Assembly: GCA_944320795.1 (NCBI GenBank)
Contig: CALUIU010000014.1
Location: forward strand, 1-64,000
Source: Candidatus Paraprevotella stercoravium
Lineage (GTDB): Bacteria > Bacteroidota > Bacteroidia > Bacteroidales > Bacteroidaceae
Length of the DNA: 64,000 bases
Direction of reading: 5' to 3'
A model generated the notes under the pieces. The model was not told the origin of the DNA. It did no database searches and saw only the letters and a program-made list of their open reading frames with translations. The translations under genes were made by a program, and so were the position numbers. Positions 1-9,154 of the stretch are shown in pieces (the first letter of the stretch is position 1; each line of letters begins with the position of its first letter).

Positions 1-1013
1 TGATAGATCATGGGCAGCGGATATTCCACATCGGCCTTGTAATCCACAAACTGCTCGGCCCTGTAATATTTTCCGGTGAGTTCGTTCATGTTCTCGTGGA
101 AGTGTCGGAGCAGGCGCACCAGATAGGTGGGCGTGCCCGAACTGAACCAGAAATCTTCTATACTGTTCCGGTCCAGTGCATTGAGCAGGCTGAACGGATT
201 GTAAATGTCCGTCATCCGTTTGCTGAAGTGATAACCGTCATACTGCGATTTCAGCTTTAGGCGCATCTCTTCCGGGGTGCACCGATATTCTGCGGCCATG
301 TCTGCTATCGGTTCCGCGAAATAGCCGTCCAGTTCCTCCTGCGTGATGCCGCATAGCGCCTCGTACCGTGCGTCCATGCTGATGTCCTTCGGCTGGTTGA
401 ATCCGCTGAACACGCTTACCTGCGAGAACTTGGTCACTCCCGTCAGCAGGACGAACTGCAGGTGGCTGTCCGCTCCCTTGAACACCGAGTAGAAAGCCTT
501 CAGCGTGTCGCGGTGCTGTTCCTCCAGTTTCCCGTCCCGGTCCAGCACATCCAGAACCGGTTTGTCGTATTCGTCCACGAGCACCACGGCGCGCCGTCCC
601 GACTGCTTGTGCGCCGCTTCCAGAATATCCCGGAATCGGGCCCCTACGTCCAGTCTTTCATTGGCCTGTACGGCATATTCCCTTTCCCATTTCTGTACAT
701 AATCCAGAAGTCTTTCCTCCAGGACATACTCCTTTGTAAAGTCCGAGCTGTTGAAATCGATATGGAACACGGGATGCACGTTCCACTCCTTTTCCAACTG
801 TTCCATGGCCAATCCCCGGAACAGTTCCTTCCTTCCCAGATAATAGTTTTCGAGTGTGGACACCAGCAGGCTCTTTCCGAAGCGTCTCGGTCGGCTCAGG
901 AAGTAGATTTTCCCTTCGTGCGTCAGTCTGTATACTAAATCCGTTTTGTCAATATATACATAACCGTCTTCTATAATCTGGTCAAAACTCTGAATGCCTA
1001 TAGGATATTTCAT
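1..1013 (-). CDS. AAA-ATPase-like / PD-(D/E)XK nuclease family protein (3' part outside window)
   Basis: The protein begins MKYPIGIQSFDQIIEDG and continues YVYIDKT, then SRPRRFGKSLL at about residues 42-52. The latter is the Walker-A-like signature of the AAA-ATPase-like family (AAA-ATPase_like plus a C-terminal PD-(D/E)XK nuclease-like domain). A Walker-B-like VVLVDEYDKPVLD follows near residue 140. About 337 residues lie in the window; the gene continues past base 1, so the nuclease-like domain is not seen. An in-frame ATG two codons upstream (1019) is an alternative start. These proteins are very common, often multicopy, in gut Bacteroidales, and their role is not established. The gene is transcribed alone from a consensus-like promoter about 30 bp upstream. 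Confidence 0.85.
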   Translation of the reverse strand, partial: MKYPIGIQSFDQIIEDGYVYIDKTDLVYRLTHEGKIYFLSRPRRFGKSLLVSTLENYYLGRKELFRGLAMEQLEKEWNVHPVFHIDFNSSDFTKEYVLEERLLDYVQKWEREYAVQANERLDVGARFRDILEAAHKQSGRRAVVLVDEYDKPVLDVLDRDGKLEEQHRDTLKAFYSVFKGADSHLQFVLLTGVTKFSQVSVFSGFNQPKDISMDARYEALCGITQEELDGYFAEPIADMAAEYRCTPEEMRLKLKSQYDGYHFSKRMTDIYNPFSLLNALDRNSIEDFWFSSGTPTYLVRLLRHFHENMNELTGKYYRAEQFVDYKADVEYPLPMIY

Positions 1014-1040
1014 AATCATGCTTTTTGAGGTGCTTCTGTA

Positions 1041-1048
1041 CAAAGGTA
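1041..1048 (-). promoter_or_regulatory. Bacteroidota -7 box for the AAA-ATPase-like gene
   Basis: Reads TACCTTTG on the minus strand, an exact match to TAnnTTTG, 28 bp before the ATG at 1013. A TTG lies upstream but with a slightly long spacer. Confidence 0.5.
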
Positions 1049-1322
1049 ATATAAATCGTTGAATATTATCTTCAAACGTTCAAGATTCGAACCATATTTT
1101 TGTAGGGATTTTATCTATGAAGCCGATTCATTCTCGTTATGTGACACGATACTATGATTTTCAAGATATTTGTACTAATAGGTGTTAAATTCGAGAGATT
1201 TCCTAATTATTCATGATTCACGATGAGAATAAATATTTATTTTTTATCCAGTCAATAAAGCAAGAGTATCGTTTCACTGGCCCGGATTGTTGAGTTGACA
1301 AATTAAGATAGAAAAGACAGAA
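1049..1322. other. AT-rich intergenic region
   Basis: I see no gene, repeat or clear terminator in this stretch between two divergent units. It is AT-rich and should hold the upstream region of the small plus-strand gene at 1323. Confidence 0.5.
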
Positions 1323-1553
1323 ATGAGAATTTATAAAAATATTACTTATGACACAGACAAGAGCGTGATTCAAGATATGCAGATCTTGTCAAAACCCAAC
1401 GTGTCGGTTGACGAATATCGGGACGCTTTCTATCGTTTGGGAAAAACCTTAGGTGAAATTCTGAATAGGAAAACCGGTGGCAGGTATGGGCCTACCATGC
1501 TGGCTGTAGACACTGAAAAAGATATGAATCAAGGCAGGCTTGATGTCGCATGA
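1323..1553 (+). pseudogene. Truncated small gene (N-terminal piece, possibly phosphoribosyltransferase-like)
   Basis: The reading frame encodes 76 aa starting MRIYKNITYDTDKSVI and including YRDAFYRLGKTLGEILN and GGRYGPTMLA. From memory this start resembles a Bacteroidales phosphoribosyltransferase-domain protein of more than 200 aa, but I cannot verify that here. The frame ends in NQGRLDVA, and the last codons lie inside an inverted repeat that looks like a terminator, as if the gene had been cut and joined to its 3' end. It faces the unknown 230-aa gene convergently. It could instead be a genuine small protein. Confidence 0.4.
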
Positions 1554-1570
1554 GCACCAAACCTGCCTTG
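1530..1570. terminator. Inverted repeat between convergent genes
   Basis: CAAGGCAGG (1530-1538) pairs with CCTGCCTTG (1562-1570) around a 23-nt loop. It overlaps the stop codon of the small plus-strand gene and lies 12 bp from the end of the minus-strand gene. No strong T-run follows, so termination is only plausible. Confidence 0.35.
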
Positions 1571-1582
1571 TTCCTTCTGGAA

Positions 1583-2275
1583 TTATTTCTTTATCCCATA
1601 TAAATTCAAAATATCCTTATGATAGATGCAGAGCAGATTTTCGATATCTAGAGCCGGAAGTTTTTCAAATTTCTTTTCTGCTTCAATGAATTTCCGGCGC
1701 AGAATGGCCGGGCGACCTGTTTCTTTTATCTGGCTGAATTTATCGCCAAGTATTGCTTCTGCACTTTTAATGAGATCTCCGTGAACATAGACATACTTAT
1801 CCGGTTCGATTTGAGGTGAGTAGCTCCAGCCTAATCGGATGCAGGCGTCGTAAAGTGTACTGTTTCCTATTCCCCGTACTGTTCCGATAATGGATTTTAG
1901 TTTGCCATATAGGAATTCGAAGTCTTTATCGCAGATACAGGAGTAAGGATGCAAGCTTTTTTCTCCCATCAGTTTGTCTGTTGCTGTTTTTACCGCGTCT
2001 TTTGATATGCAGTACTGATGTCTTTTTCTGTTGCAGATGCATCGTGTGATAACCTCTTTGATGCTCTTGTCCTTCATCTCCAGAATTTCATTTAAGTCGT
2101 AGTGCATAAACCAGCGAAGATCATTATCGTTGGGGTTAGCTTTGTATTTGGCTTCATAAGCCTCTCCTGAGCATGTTTCCTGATAATTCTTAATGATGTC
2201 AGCTAATGTTTTCAGATTCTTAGATGGATTATTCATACATTCTTTTGTTGATGGATTGTTGTTCCTGCAAGGCAT
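1583..2275 (-). CDS. Hypothetical protein, 230 aa, with helix-hairpin-helix-like segment
   Basis: I do not recognise the family. The protein is soluble, Cys- and Lys-rich, and has no signal peptide or membrane segment. Near residues 128-145 the stretch GTVRGIGNSTLYDACIRLGW resembles a helix-hairpin-helix (G-h-G) DNA-binding turn followed by a helix. Cysteines at CICNRKRH and YSCICDKD could bind metal, but no clear finger pattern appears. The first ATG (2275) or the internal Met at residue 14 (MNNPSKN) could be the start. It ends convergent to the truncated gene at 1323. A nucleic-acid role is inferred only from the hairpin-like motif. Confidence 0.55.
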   Translation of the reverse strand: MPCRNNNPSTKECMNNPSKNLKTLADIIKNYQETCSGEAYEAKYKANPNDNDLRWFMHYDLNEILEMKDKSIKEVITRCICNRKRHQYCISKDAVKTATDKLMGEKSLHPYSCICDKDFEFLYGKLKSIIGTVRGIGNSTLYDACIRLGWSYSPQIEPDKYVYVHGDLIKSAEAILGDKFSQIKETGRPAILRRKFIEAEKKFEKLPALDIENLLCIYHKDILNLYGIKK

Positions 2276-2303
2276 AATTCTTCTTTTTGTAAGTTTATTG
2301 TGA

Positions 2304-2336
2304 GAAAAAAAGGGATGGCCTTCCGACCATCCCCTT
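2304..2336 (-). terminator. Rho-independent terminator after the first adhesin/peptide pair
   Basis: On the minus strand GGGATGG and CCATCCC form a stem around TCGGAAGG and are followed by a run of T residues. It ends the transcript of the 740-aa secreted protein and its partner peptide. Confidence 0.8.
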
Positions 2337-2359
2337 TTATGATTAAGAGTGAGTATTTC

Positions 2360-2539
2360 TTACCAGATACTGCTGCCGTCATTGCCCCAGATGTCGTGTG
2401 CTCCTTCTTCGTTGCTGAGAGCTTGACTTACGTTACCGTCAATGGTTCCGCCCATATTCAGTTGGCTGCCATTAAGCAATGCTGATTCGCTAATCAGTTT
2501 TACACTCTTTAAGTTAGGTTTCTGATATGTTTTTTTCAT
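2360..2539 (-). CDS. MKKTYQKP-family small peptide (59 aa), copy 1
   Basis: ATG at 2539, stop at 2360. The peptide starts MKKTYQKPNLKSVKLISES, contains QALSNEEGAHDIWG, and ends GNDGSSIW. It lacks a signal peptide, transmembrane segment and cysteines. It sits 24 bp downstream of the 740-aa secreted protein and before a terminator, so the two are cotranscribed. Four related peptides occur in this window in the same position behind sorting-domain genes. YQKPNL fits the YxxPxL leader motif recognised by RiPP recognition elements in, for example, lasso peptide systems, but no maturation enzyme is nearby. The function is unknown to me. Confidence 0.8.
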   Translation of the reverse strand: MKKTYQKPNLKSVKLISESALLNGSQLNMGGTIDGNVSQALSNEEGAHDIWGNDGSSIW

Positions 2540-2563
2540 ATTCTGTTTGTTTAACTTGATACA

Positions 2564-4786
2564 TTATTTGATGAACAATACTTTTTTGCCGCTCTTGGTT
2601 ACATAGATGCCCTTAGTTGGGTTCAGTACGCGGCGACCCTGCAAATCATAATATTCTTCATTCTCTGTTTCTGTAACGGTGTTCTCAATACCGGTTGTAC
2701 CATCACCTTCAGTAGAGAATCCGAATCCTCTGACAGCCTGAATGGCAGGAGTAGACTTGATGTAGGCTTTATTTTGAGCAAGTGTTCCACCATCGGTTGT
2801 CTTATAGAAACCAACGCTTTCGCCATTCTTTGCCAGAATGTAGTCGTCTGGTGTAATTTCTATAGGCAACAAGCTACCGCTTAAATCACTGCTGATTTTC
2901 TCTGCTGTGTTTGCATAATCGATAGTAAGGGTGTGTGGGCCTGCTGTACCCTGAATAACAACAGGAGTATTTGCAGGAACTGCGCCTCCAGAAACTTCTT
3001 CTAACATGAACTTGGATTTCTCAGCATTTGCTGTACCAGTGTAAGCTGTTAAACCTTTAGGTAACTGAACAGGGAACGGATATTTTACGGTAGCATAACC
3101 CGCGTCGGAAATGCTTAATTCGATGTCTTCTGCTGGCATGAAATACCAGGCGTGGTCTGAACCAACACCAGGTTCATTCCAACTGCCCATTGCTCCGTTA
3201 CCATTACTTTGAACTAAGTAGAAGGAATTAATGTAGAAGCCGAATTGAGTTGCATTCCATTCTTTAAGATTGTAATTGGCTCCTTCTTCCGATAAAGCAA
3301 TAGATAAGCCAACACCTGCGCTTTGTTGTACTGCTTCTACGTTCTTTTGTGCATTTGCATGGAATAACTTTACGGTGTTATCATCGTTTTGTGCAATTTT
3401 CCAAAGTAAACTTGCATTGCTATTATTTAATGATGTTGCACATTTCAAATATGTGTTGTTCTCATCGAGTCCCAAATATCCACCGCGTCTTACATTCTTT
3501 AGGCGATAGAACTTATCATAATTCAATGTTACCTTCTGACCAGTCAGATCTCTGATCTTCAGAGCTTCAGAAAGTCCTTCGGCGGTACCTTTATTCAATG
3601 CAGCAGTAAAGTCAGCGTAGCTTTCACTATCCAATGTACCTACAGCTCCTGTCACTGTTTTTTGTGCCTTGCTTGCGGAATTTATAAGTTGGGAAATATC
3701 AACGCGTGATACACTGAATTGCGAACCACCATCATCTTTAGAAAGTGAATTAGACCAGAATGCCAAAGTACCACTTCTCTCATTTAAATAATAATCTTCA
3801 GTTTGTCCTTCTCTTTTTAAATAAAAAGTATTATCGTTGCCTACTTTAATAGACCAAGCTCCTGTTTTTGTACCCAATTCTTCTTTGTCTATCATGGTCG
3901 GTTTAGTTTTATCACCGCCCGTACCCTTACCATTAACTTCTGGTGCATCAGAAGCTAGTACTTTCTTGGGACCGGTTGCTGCATTGTAAATCTCAATAGC
4001 TCCACTTTCAGTTTTTACAAAGGCCCAAAAACTACCATAACTGTTTGGATTTTGGCTTTTTAAAGGTATATGGTCCTTAGGTGTAGAGTCTTTTCCCTCC
4101 TCATATGCAGCATACATCCTTCTTAAGGTTAGGTAGTACCAATAAGTATTTTCTGCGAAGCCATCTGCGTTTGGAGCGTCAGATAAGAGGAATGGATATT
4201 CTAAATTTTCAGCTTCTTCTACTTTATAAAAAATAAAAGTTGCGGCATCATTACTTCCTCCCCAATAACTAAGAGAGGTATAGGCATTGTTTTCTCCCAT
4301 TGGACCATTACAATTCATATAAGTATTTGTTGCAGAAGTACCATTATTGTTATTCATTTCTTCTGCAGGTCTAAACTTAATGCCTTGTTCGCTGTCTTCA
4401 GTAATGAGTACTGCTTTGTTCTGGCTTCCAGTCATATTTTGTCCCCATTCGACATCGTCTATCCAAAATTTTGTAGGGTCACTCTTCAATACAACCTCAA
4501 AATTATTCTGTGGTGTTTTTGTAACAGTCCAAATATACATGGGGTCTGAAACAATGCCAGAACTAATATTAAGAGGGTATGTTAAATAGTGTCTGCCACC
4601 GGTTGGAGAATAATGTACATAACCTGGAGTTTTAGTTCCATCTGGGATAACGTAAATCAGATAATCACCAGAAGTCAAATCTTCTCCTCTAGTAATTCCT
4701 GTTGAACTCACTACATAACTTGTCTGAGCTACAGACGGCAAAACCGCAAAGAGCAATCCTGCCAATAAAAGTAATAATTTTTTCAT
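2564..4786 (-). CDS. Large secreted lectin-like protein with T9SS-type sorting domain (740 aa), paralog A
   Basis: It has a signal peptide MKKLLLLLAGLLFAVLPSVAQ. Several beta-rich modules follow (about residues 25-190, 200-370 and 430-555) with spaced W/Y/F and repeated phrases such as YWYYLTL, YGSFWAFV and IEIYNAATG, suggesting ricin/trefoil-like carbohydrate binding. A helical linker holds FTAALNKGTAEGLSEA. A conserved 110-aa domain (ISDAGYATVKYPFPVQLPKG) precedes the C-terminal tail EEYYDLQGRRVLNP and GIYVTKSGKKVLF, typical of T9SS cargo. No catalytic motif is visible. It is paralogous to the proteins at 15755 and 28474. Surface adhesion or glycan binding is inferred from architecture and neighbours. 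Confidence 0.8.
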   Translation of the reverse strand: MKKLLLLLAGLLFAVLPSVAQTSYVVSSTGITRGEDLTSGDYLIYVIPDGTKTPGYVHYSPTGGRHYLTYPLNISSGIVSDPMYIWTVTKTPQNNFEVVLKSDPTKFWIDDVEWGQNMTGSQNKAVLITEDSEQGIKFRPAEEMNNNNGTSATNTYMNCNGPMGENNAYTSLSYWGGSNDAATFIFYKVEEAENLEYPFLLSDAPNADGFAENTYWYYLTLRRMYAAYEEGKDSTPKDHIPLKSQNPNSYGSFWAFVKTESGAIEIYNAATGPKKVLASDAPEVNGKGTGGDKTKPTMIDKEELGTKTGAWSIKVGNDNTFYLKREGQTEDYYLNERSGTLAFWSNSLSKDDGGSQFSVSRVDISQLINSASKAQKTVTGAVGTLDSESYADFTAALNKGTAEGLSEALKIRDLTGQKVTLNYDKFYRLKNVRRGGYLGLDENNTYLKCATSLNNSNASLLWKIAQNDDNTVKLFHANAQKNVEAVQQSAGVGLSIALSEEGANYNLKEWNATQFGFYINSFYLVQSNGNGAMGSWNEPGVGSDHAWYFMPAEDIELSISDAGYATVKYPFPVQLPKGLTAYTGTANAEKSKFMLEEVSGGAVPANTPVVIQGTAGPHTLTIDYANTAEKISSDLSGSLLPIEITPDDYILAKNGESVGFYKTTDGGTLAQNKAYIKSTPAIQAVRGFGFSTEGDGTTGIENTVTETENEEYYDLQGRRVLNPTKGIYVTKSGKKVLFIK

Positions 4787-4852
4787 AAGACATTTGTATT
4801 AGTTATATTTGTATTATTCGTAGGTAAGGGATTTTCATTCTATATTTTGCGA

Positions 4853-4860
4853 CAAAGATA
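4853..4860 (-). promoter_or_regulatory. -7 box of paralog A promoter
   Basis: Minus-strand TATCTTTG matches TAnnTTTG and lies 66 bp before the ATG at 4786. The rest of 4861-5077 is AT-rich and shows no gene. Confidence 0.55.
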
Positions 4861-5077
4861 CAGTGTTTTTTTAAAAAAACATTCGTTGATATGTTAAAAA
4901 GTTTGTCTCTTCCTGATTTTTTTCTCCTTACTCCTTATTTTTATGTTGTTCAACATATTATCTATATCTATTTGATAATGAAATACAATTTGCTGGACAA
5001 CTCTTCTCTTTTGAATTTGCTCTGTTCTTTTTCTGGAATTGTTTTTTTTATTAAAATCAGTGCGTGCTTTTGGGAAT

Positions 5078-5122
5078 AAAAAAAGCATCCCGACAGAATG
5101 CTCAGGCTCTGTCAGGATGCTG
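5078..5122 (-). terminator. Rho-independent terminator after the GH29-GH16-peptide unit
   Basis: Minus-strand AGCATCCTGACAGA pairs with TCTGTCGGGATGCT (one G-T pair) around a 10-nt loop and is followed by TTTTTTT. It lies 25 bp past the stop of the small peptide gene. Confidence 0.85.
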
Positions 5123-5146
5123 TAATGGGTGATGCAAACGTGATCA

Positions 5147-5329
5147 CTAATCCCAGATGCTGTTTTTGGAATTCTCCTGGTTTGATTTGAAAATTCCGTC
5201 ATAGATCTCATCGCCGGGAGTAATGTCTGTATTCTCCTCACCGTTACTGGTGAAATTTGAAGAGCAAAGAATGCTTCCGTTATCGAGCGATGTTTGCGTT
5301 AGATTCGGTTTCTGATATGTTTTTTTCAT
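5147..5329 (-). CDS. MKKTYQKP-family small peptide (60 aa), copy 2
   Basis: The peptide starts MKKTYQKPNLTQTSLDNGS and ends ENSKNSIWD. The N-terminus matches the other four family members; the middle is Asn/Gly/Glu rich and divergent, with a single Cys. There is no signal peptide. It begins 12 bp after the stop of the GH16 enzyme and ends just before a terminator, so it is the last gene of the GH29-GH16 operon. This is the only member of the set paired with a recognisable enzyme rather than a lectin-like paralog. Confidence 0.8.
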   Translation of the reverse strand: MKKTYQKPNLTQTSLDNGSILCSSNFTSNGEENTDITPGDEIYDGIFKSNQENSKNSIWD

Positions 5330-5341
5330 GGTGTCTTGTTT

Positions 5342-8300
5342 TTATTTAATATATACTTTCTGGTTGCCGATGATATAAACTCCTTTCTTCAGTCCCTTGG
5401 TATCGGTAGCATCCTTGCGGATCAGGACTCCGTTCAGGGTGTATATATCCCCTTGTTTGTTCTGAGCGTTGAAGCTTGGATCGGCAATATCGGTTGTCTC
5501 ACGGTCGAAGTTCAGCAACATGCTGTTTACCCGATTAATGTCCTGCAACTCGAAATAGGAGCCGGTAGTATATAAGCTTGATGATGCGCCACCACGTACC
5601 AGCTTGTCTTTTCCGTTGATGTTGGCCACTCCATAGCGTCCTTCCATACTGATTGGGTCAAAGCTTCCGATAAAGGAGAATGGACTGCCTTCCGGAGTTA
5701 CCGCAACAGGAGCATTGGCAACGAAAGATACATTTTCAAACGTAACCGGAACAGTGACATCCTGAGGGCAGAAGATCAGGTAAGGTTTGCCTGCTTCCAT
5801 CGTCTCTACCTTCTTGAAGTTCAGACCGGCTTCGGTGTAGCTGCTGTATTCCTGAGCATTGGCACCTGCACAGATATCTTCCGGACGGGCATTGAACGGC
5901 AGACAGATGGTATTCCATCCCTGAGAGAAGGTGCGGTTCAGCACCGCATTGTAGGTGCCTTCAACGGCCGGAGTGTACTTGTCATCCGCATCGATGGATA
6001 CTTCTTTCTGATATACTCGGATCCAGTCTACATCCATGCGGTAGGTGTGGTTGATGTCCGCATTCTGTGCCCAGCTGCCGTTACCTACGGACTGGTTCAG
6101 AATCAGATAGAATGCTTTGTCGAACGGCCACTGTCCCTGTTCCAGCACGCTGTTGTCTGTACTCTTGTTATAGCTGCCCACTTTGACTCCGTCCACAAAC
6201 CACGTGATGCTGTTCTCGTCCCATTCCAAGCCGTAAGTGTGGTAGCGGTCCATGCTCAAACTCTTGCTGAAAGAAGACGTCGGATTGTTTTTGTTGCCCA
6301 AATCGTATGTCCAGTTGGAGTGTACGGTGTGATATGATTTTGCTTCAGCATCGATCTGTTCAAAAATATCAATTTCACCGCAGTCGGGCCAGCCGTCTTT
6401 CTGGTTCTGAGGCATCATCCAGATGGCCGGGAAGTTTCCGCGATAACCGTTGGTCTTGGCGCGACTTTCTACCTTGCCACGTTTGAAGGTAAAGAGATCG
6501 CGGGTTTCAATGGCACCGCTCAGCATATCTACATTGTCGGTTGATTTGTCCGGATTCGGAATGGCTTTCAGCACAAGCTTTCCGTCTTGCTGATGGGCCA
6601 CCTCAATCTTATCACTTACAAAGCGGTTCCAGGTGGCGCTCAAGCGCTGGCTGCACTTCCATTTGCTTTCATCGGCACGGGTGCCGTCTGCGCCATCGAA
6701 TTCGTCATGGAACACCAGGCGGTATTCTGCCTGATCGGACGGACTGTAGCTGGCTTTGACACTTACATTTCCCAAAACCGGAATAGACAGCGTGTTGTTC
6801 TGGATGTCGGCTGGCTGGATCTCCATCTCTTTCCACTGCACATTGCCACGGATCTCCTGAGGGCCGTCGAAATTGATGCCGGTACGTACAACCACCGGTC
6901 CGTCCAGAGTATAGTCATCGGTTACCGGATGCAGTACGGCTTCCAGGTTGCGGGTGCCGCTCAGCTGATAGGGCAGGGCACTGTTGTCTGCGCCGTAAAG
7001 GTTGCCGTTGAAGATATCAGTCTCCAGTGTTCTGCTTTCGCCGCTGACATTGAGCAGGAAGTCCACAATGTAACCTCCGTTGTTCTGGATGCTGTTGTTC
7101 GCACCGTACTGTCCTTTCGGATCGCCATTGTTCCAGTCAATCTTCAGTCGGGCACGGTAATTGCCGTCTGGCAGGAATTCCGGAATCTGGCACGCCGGGA
7201 AGGTAATTGCATTGCCGGTTTCGCTGGTTCCTCTTTGGGTTCCTTCACTGTTGTATCCGTTCAGATAAGAAAAGCTTACCAACTCACTGTTGCTCGTCGG
7301 ACGGTGGTCGTCACCTACTTCAACCTCAAAGATACCATTGTTGTTCAGGTCAATATAGAAGTAGCCGTGCATCGGGCCGCCAGTAGTGTAATTTACACTA
7401 GGAGTGATTGATTCTCCACGCGAAACTAAGGCAGCTTCGTCCATCTTGTCCTGATAAACGTTTTTGGGTGCCGTGCTCATGTTTGAGCTGGTGTAGCTAC
7501 AGCCCTGATTACCTCTCAATGAGATGTTGTTCAAGGTACGGTCAGTACGTGAAATGGTCAGTCCCTTGTCGAAATTCACCTCATAGTTTCCGGTTTCGCC
7601 CACACTGGTAGTACTCTTGAAGTTTCCGATGATATGCAGGTCGCCGTCAACGAGCTCGCCCGGAATGGTGAGCATGCCTTCGGAATTGACGGCATAGGCC
7701 GGAATGGTTATTGTAGAATATTGGGCGGTTCCATGCACCAGGCTGTCGCCGGTCAGATGATGGCCGTGTTTCAGGGTGATACCATCGGGAACGAATCCGT
7801 TTTCCGGTTTCATCCATACGGTGAGCGGTTCACCGAATTTAACTTTGGTTCCGGCAAGAACATTACCGTCGGCAGTAAGTACATCTCCGTTACGGAATTC
7901 TGTAGTAACAGTGCCTTCGTCGGCATGTATGTTCAGGCGCACATCTACAATGCTTCCGCCGTTGGATACAATGCTGTTGGTTTCTGTCATTCTGCCTCCT
8001 GCATCAGCATTACCCCAGTCAACCTTGAAGCGCATACGATAGAATCCCGGTTCCAGATCTTCCGGAATCTGGAATTCCGGTGTCTGCATCGTGTTTCGGT
8101 CGCTTCCGGAAACCGGTTCACCTTTATAGTTGAAACCGGAGGTGTTCTCCACGGTTTCGATATAATAGTAGGATACCAGATCGGTTCCTTCCGGAGTAGT
8201 TCCGTTGTCGTTCACTTCGCAGGCGAATTTGCCGTCCTTACCGTAATCCAGATACACATAGCCGTTCATCCAGTTACCATTATAACTGATAGTTGGTTTT

Positions 8301-9124
8301 ACGGTTTCACCCGGCTTGGCGGTGAAGGCCTTGTCGAGCATCGGGCGATAGATCTTTTGTGGGTTGGCACTGCCTACTGTCAGAGTCTGCTCTCCTGCAG
8401 AAGGACTGCTCAACTTGATGTTGTTTACATAGCGGTCCGTCTTGGCTGATACGGTATTTTCCTCAATGTTCAGTGGATAGTCGCCACGCTGGTATCTTGG
8501 CAAGGAGCTATTATTGACTTCAATCTCGTCGATATAGGCCAGAAAGTCTTCGGTCAGTTCATGAGTAGACTCGCAGTCGGGAACTACCACCAGGCTGTGG
8601 ATGTCAATGCCGCCGTTGCCCTTGATGGCAAATACGGCATCGTTCCATACATTCGGTTCCAGGGTGCGACTGGATTGTACCCAGAACTGTTCAGTATCAG
8701 AACTTTGTCCTTTACGGTCACGGCGTTTTCCCAGTCCCATCAGGACAACTTTACCGGGGCGGTCTTTCTTGATCATCACATGTACGTATTTCACGGTGGT
8801 GGTCAGTTCGAACGGTTCTTTCAGATCTATGCGGGCACCGAACAGATTGCTGGCATAACGGGAGCGTTGGAACATCAGCATCTTGGAAGTACTGTTCGCT
8901 TCGTCACCGATGGTGTTGTCCAAAACCTTTACGATACCTTCCAGACGGGGTTTGCTTTCGCCCTGCTGAATGCGGAAGGGAGAATGACTCCAGGAGTCAT
9001 AAACACCCAGAGACGTATAGTTTTCCTGGCCGGCTTCTTCCTCGAAACCGGTAATCTGTTGTGCAAAAGAGGTATATGGTATGCTGAGCAGAATACTTGC
9101 CAGCAGAATATGTTGTTTTTTCAT
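5342..9124 (-). CDS. Secreted GH16-family endo-glycosidase with two GEVED-like modules and sorting tail
   Basis: The 1260-aa protein has a signal peptide (MKKQHILLASILLSIPYTSFA). A beta-rich binding region and two ~190-aa modules follow, each with a GYxYxDxxxxGxF pattern (GYVYLDYGKDGKF, GYFYIDLNNNGIF) like GEVED domains. The GH16 catalytic domain spans about residues 800-1040, with the family signature GEIDIFEQ near residue 915; its two glutamates are the expected nucleophile and acid/base. A C-terminal T9SS-like tail ends KKGVYIIGNQKVYIK. GH16 covers laminarinases, porphyranases and gut endo-acting mucin O-glycanases. The fucosidase/sialidase neighbourhood favours host O-glycan, but substrate cannot be read from sequence. 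It follows GH29 by 30 bp, so an operon is likely. Confidence 0.92.
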   Translation of the reverse strand: MKKQHILLASILLSIPYTSFAQQITGFEEEAGQENYTSLGVYDSWSHSPFRIQQGESKPRLEGIVKVLDNTIGDEANSTSKMLMFQRSRYASNLFGARIDLKEPFELTTTVKYVHVMIKKDRPGKVVLMGLGKRRDRKGQSSDTEQFWVQSSRTLEPNVWNDAVFAIKGNGGIDIHSLVVVPDCESTHELTEDFLAYIDEIEVNNSSLPRYQRGDYPLNIEENTVSAKTDRYVNNIKLSSPSAGEQTLTVGSANPQKIYRPMLDKAFTAKPGETVKPTISYNGNWMNGYVYLDYGKDGKFACEVNDNGTTPEGTDLVSYYYIETVENTSGFNYKGEPVSGSDRNTMQTPEFQIPEDLEPGFYRMRFKVDWGNADAGGRMTETNSIVSNGGSIVDVRLNIHADEGTVTTEFRNGDVLTADGNVLAGTKVKFGEPLTVWMKPENGFVPDGITLKHGHHLTGDSLVHGTAQYSTITIPAYAVNSEGMLTIPGELVDGDLHIIGNFKSTTSVGETGNYEVNFDKGLTISRTDRTLNNISLRGNQGCSYTSSNMSTAPKNVYQDKMDEAALVSRGESITPSVNYTTGGPMHGYFYIDLNNNGIFEVEVGDDHRPTSNSELVSFSYLNGYNSEGTQRGTSETGNAITFPACQIPEFLPDGNYRARLKIDWNNGDPKGQYGANNSIQNNGGYIVDFLLNVSGESRTLETDIFNGNLYGADNSALPYQLSGTRNLEAVLHPVTDDYTLDGPVVVRTGINFDGPQEIRGNVQWKEMEIQPADIQNNTLSIPVLGNVSVKASYSPSDQAEYRLVFHDEFDGADGTRADESKWKCSQRLSATWNRFVSDKIEVAHQQDGKLVLKAIPNPDKSTDNVDMLSGAIETRDLFTFKRGKVESRAKTNGYRGNFPAIWMMPQNQKDGWPDCGEIDIFEQIDAEAKSYHTVHSNWTYDLGNKNNPTSSFSKSLSMDRYHTYGLEWDENSITWFVDGVKVGSYNKSTDNSVLEQGQWPFDKAFYLILNQSVGNGSWAQNADINHTYRMDVDWIRVYQKEVSIDADDKYTPAVEGTYNAVLNRTFSQGWNTICLPFNARPEDICAGANAQEYSSYTEAGLNFKKVETMEAGKPYLIFCPQDVTVPVTFENVSFVANAPVAVTPEGSPFSFIGSFDPISMEGRYGVANINGKDKLVRGGASSSLYTTGSYFELQDINRVNSMLLNFDRETTDIADPSFNAQNKQGDIYTLNGVLIRKDATDTKGLKKGVYIIGNQKVYIK

Positions 9125-9154
9125 GTTTCTCGATTTTCTTTGGAGTAATAGAAT

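Noticed and set aside
462..938. Plus-strand open frame of 158 aa
   Set aside because: It is antisense to the AAA-ATPase-like gene, whose minus-strand translation shows clear family motifs.
4891..5079. Plus-strand frame of 62 aa and overlapping minus-strand frame of 115 aa
   Set aside because: Both are low-complexity AT-rich frames; the minus frame runs through a terminator and the small peptide gene in another phase.
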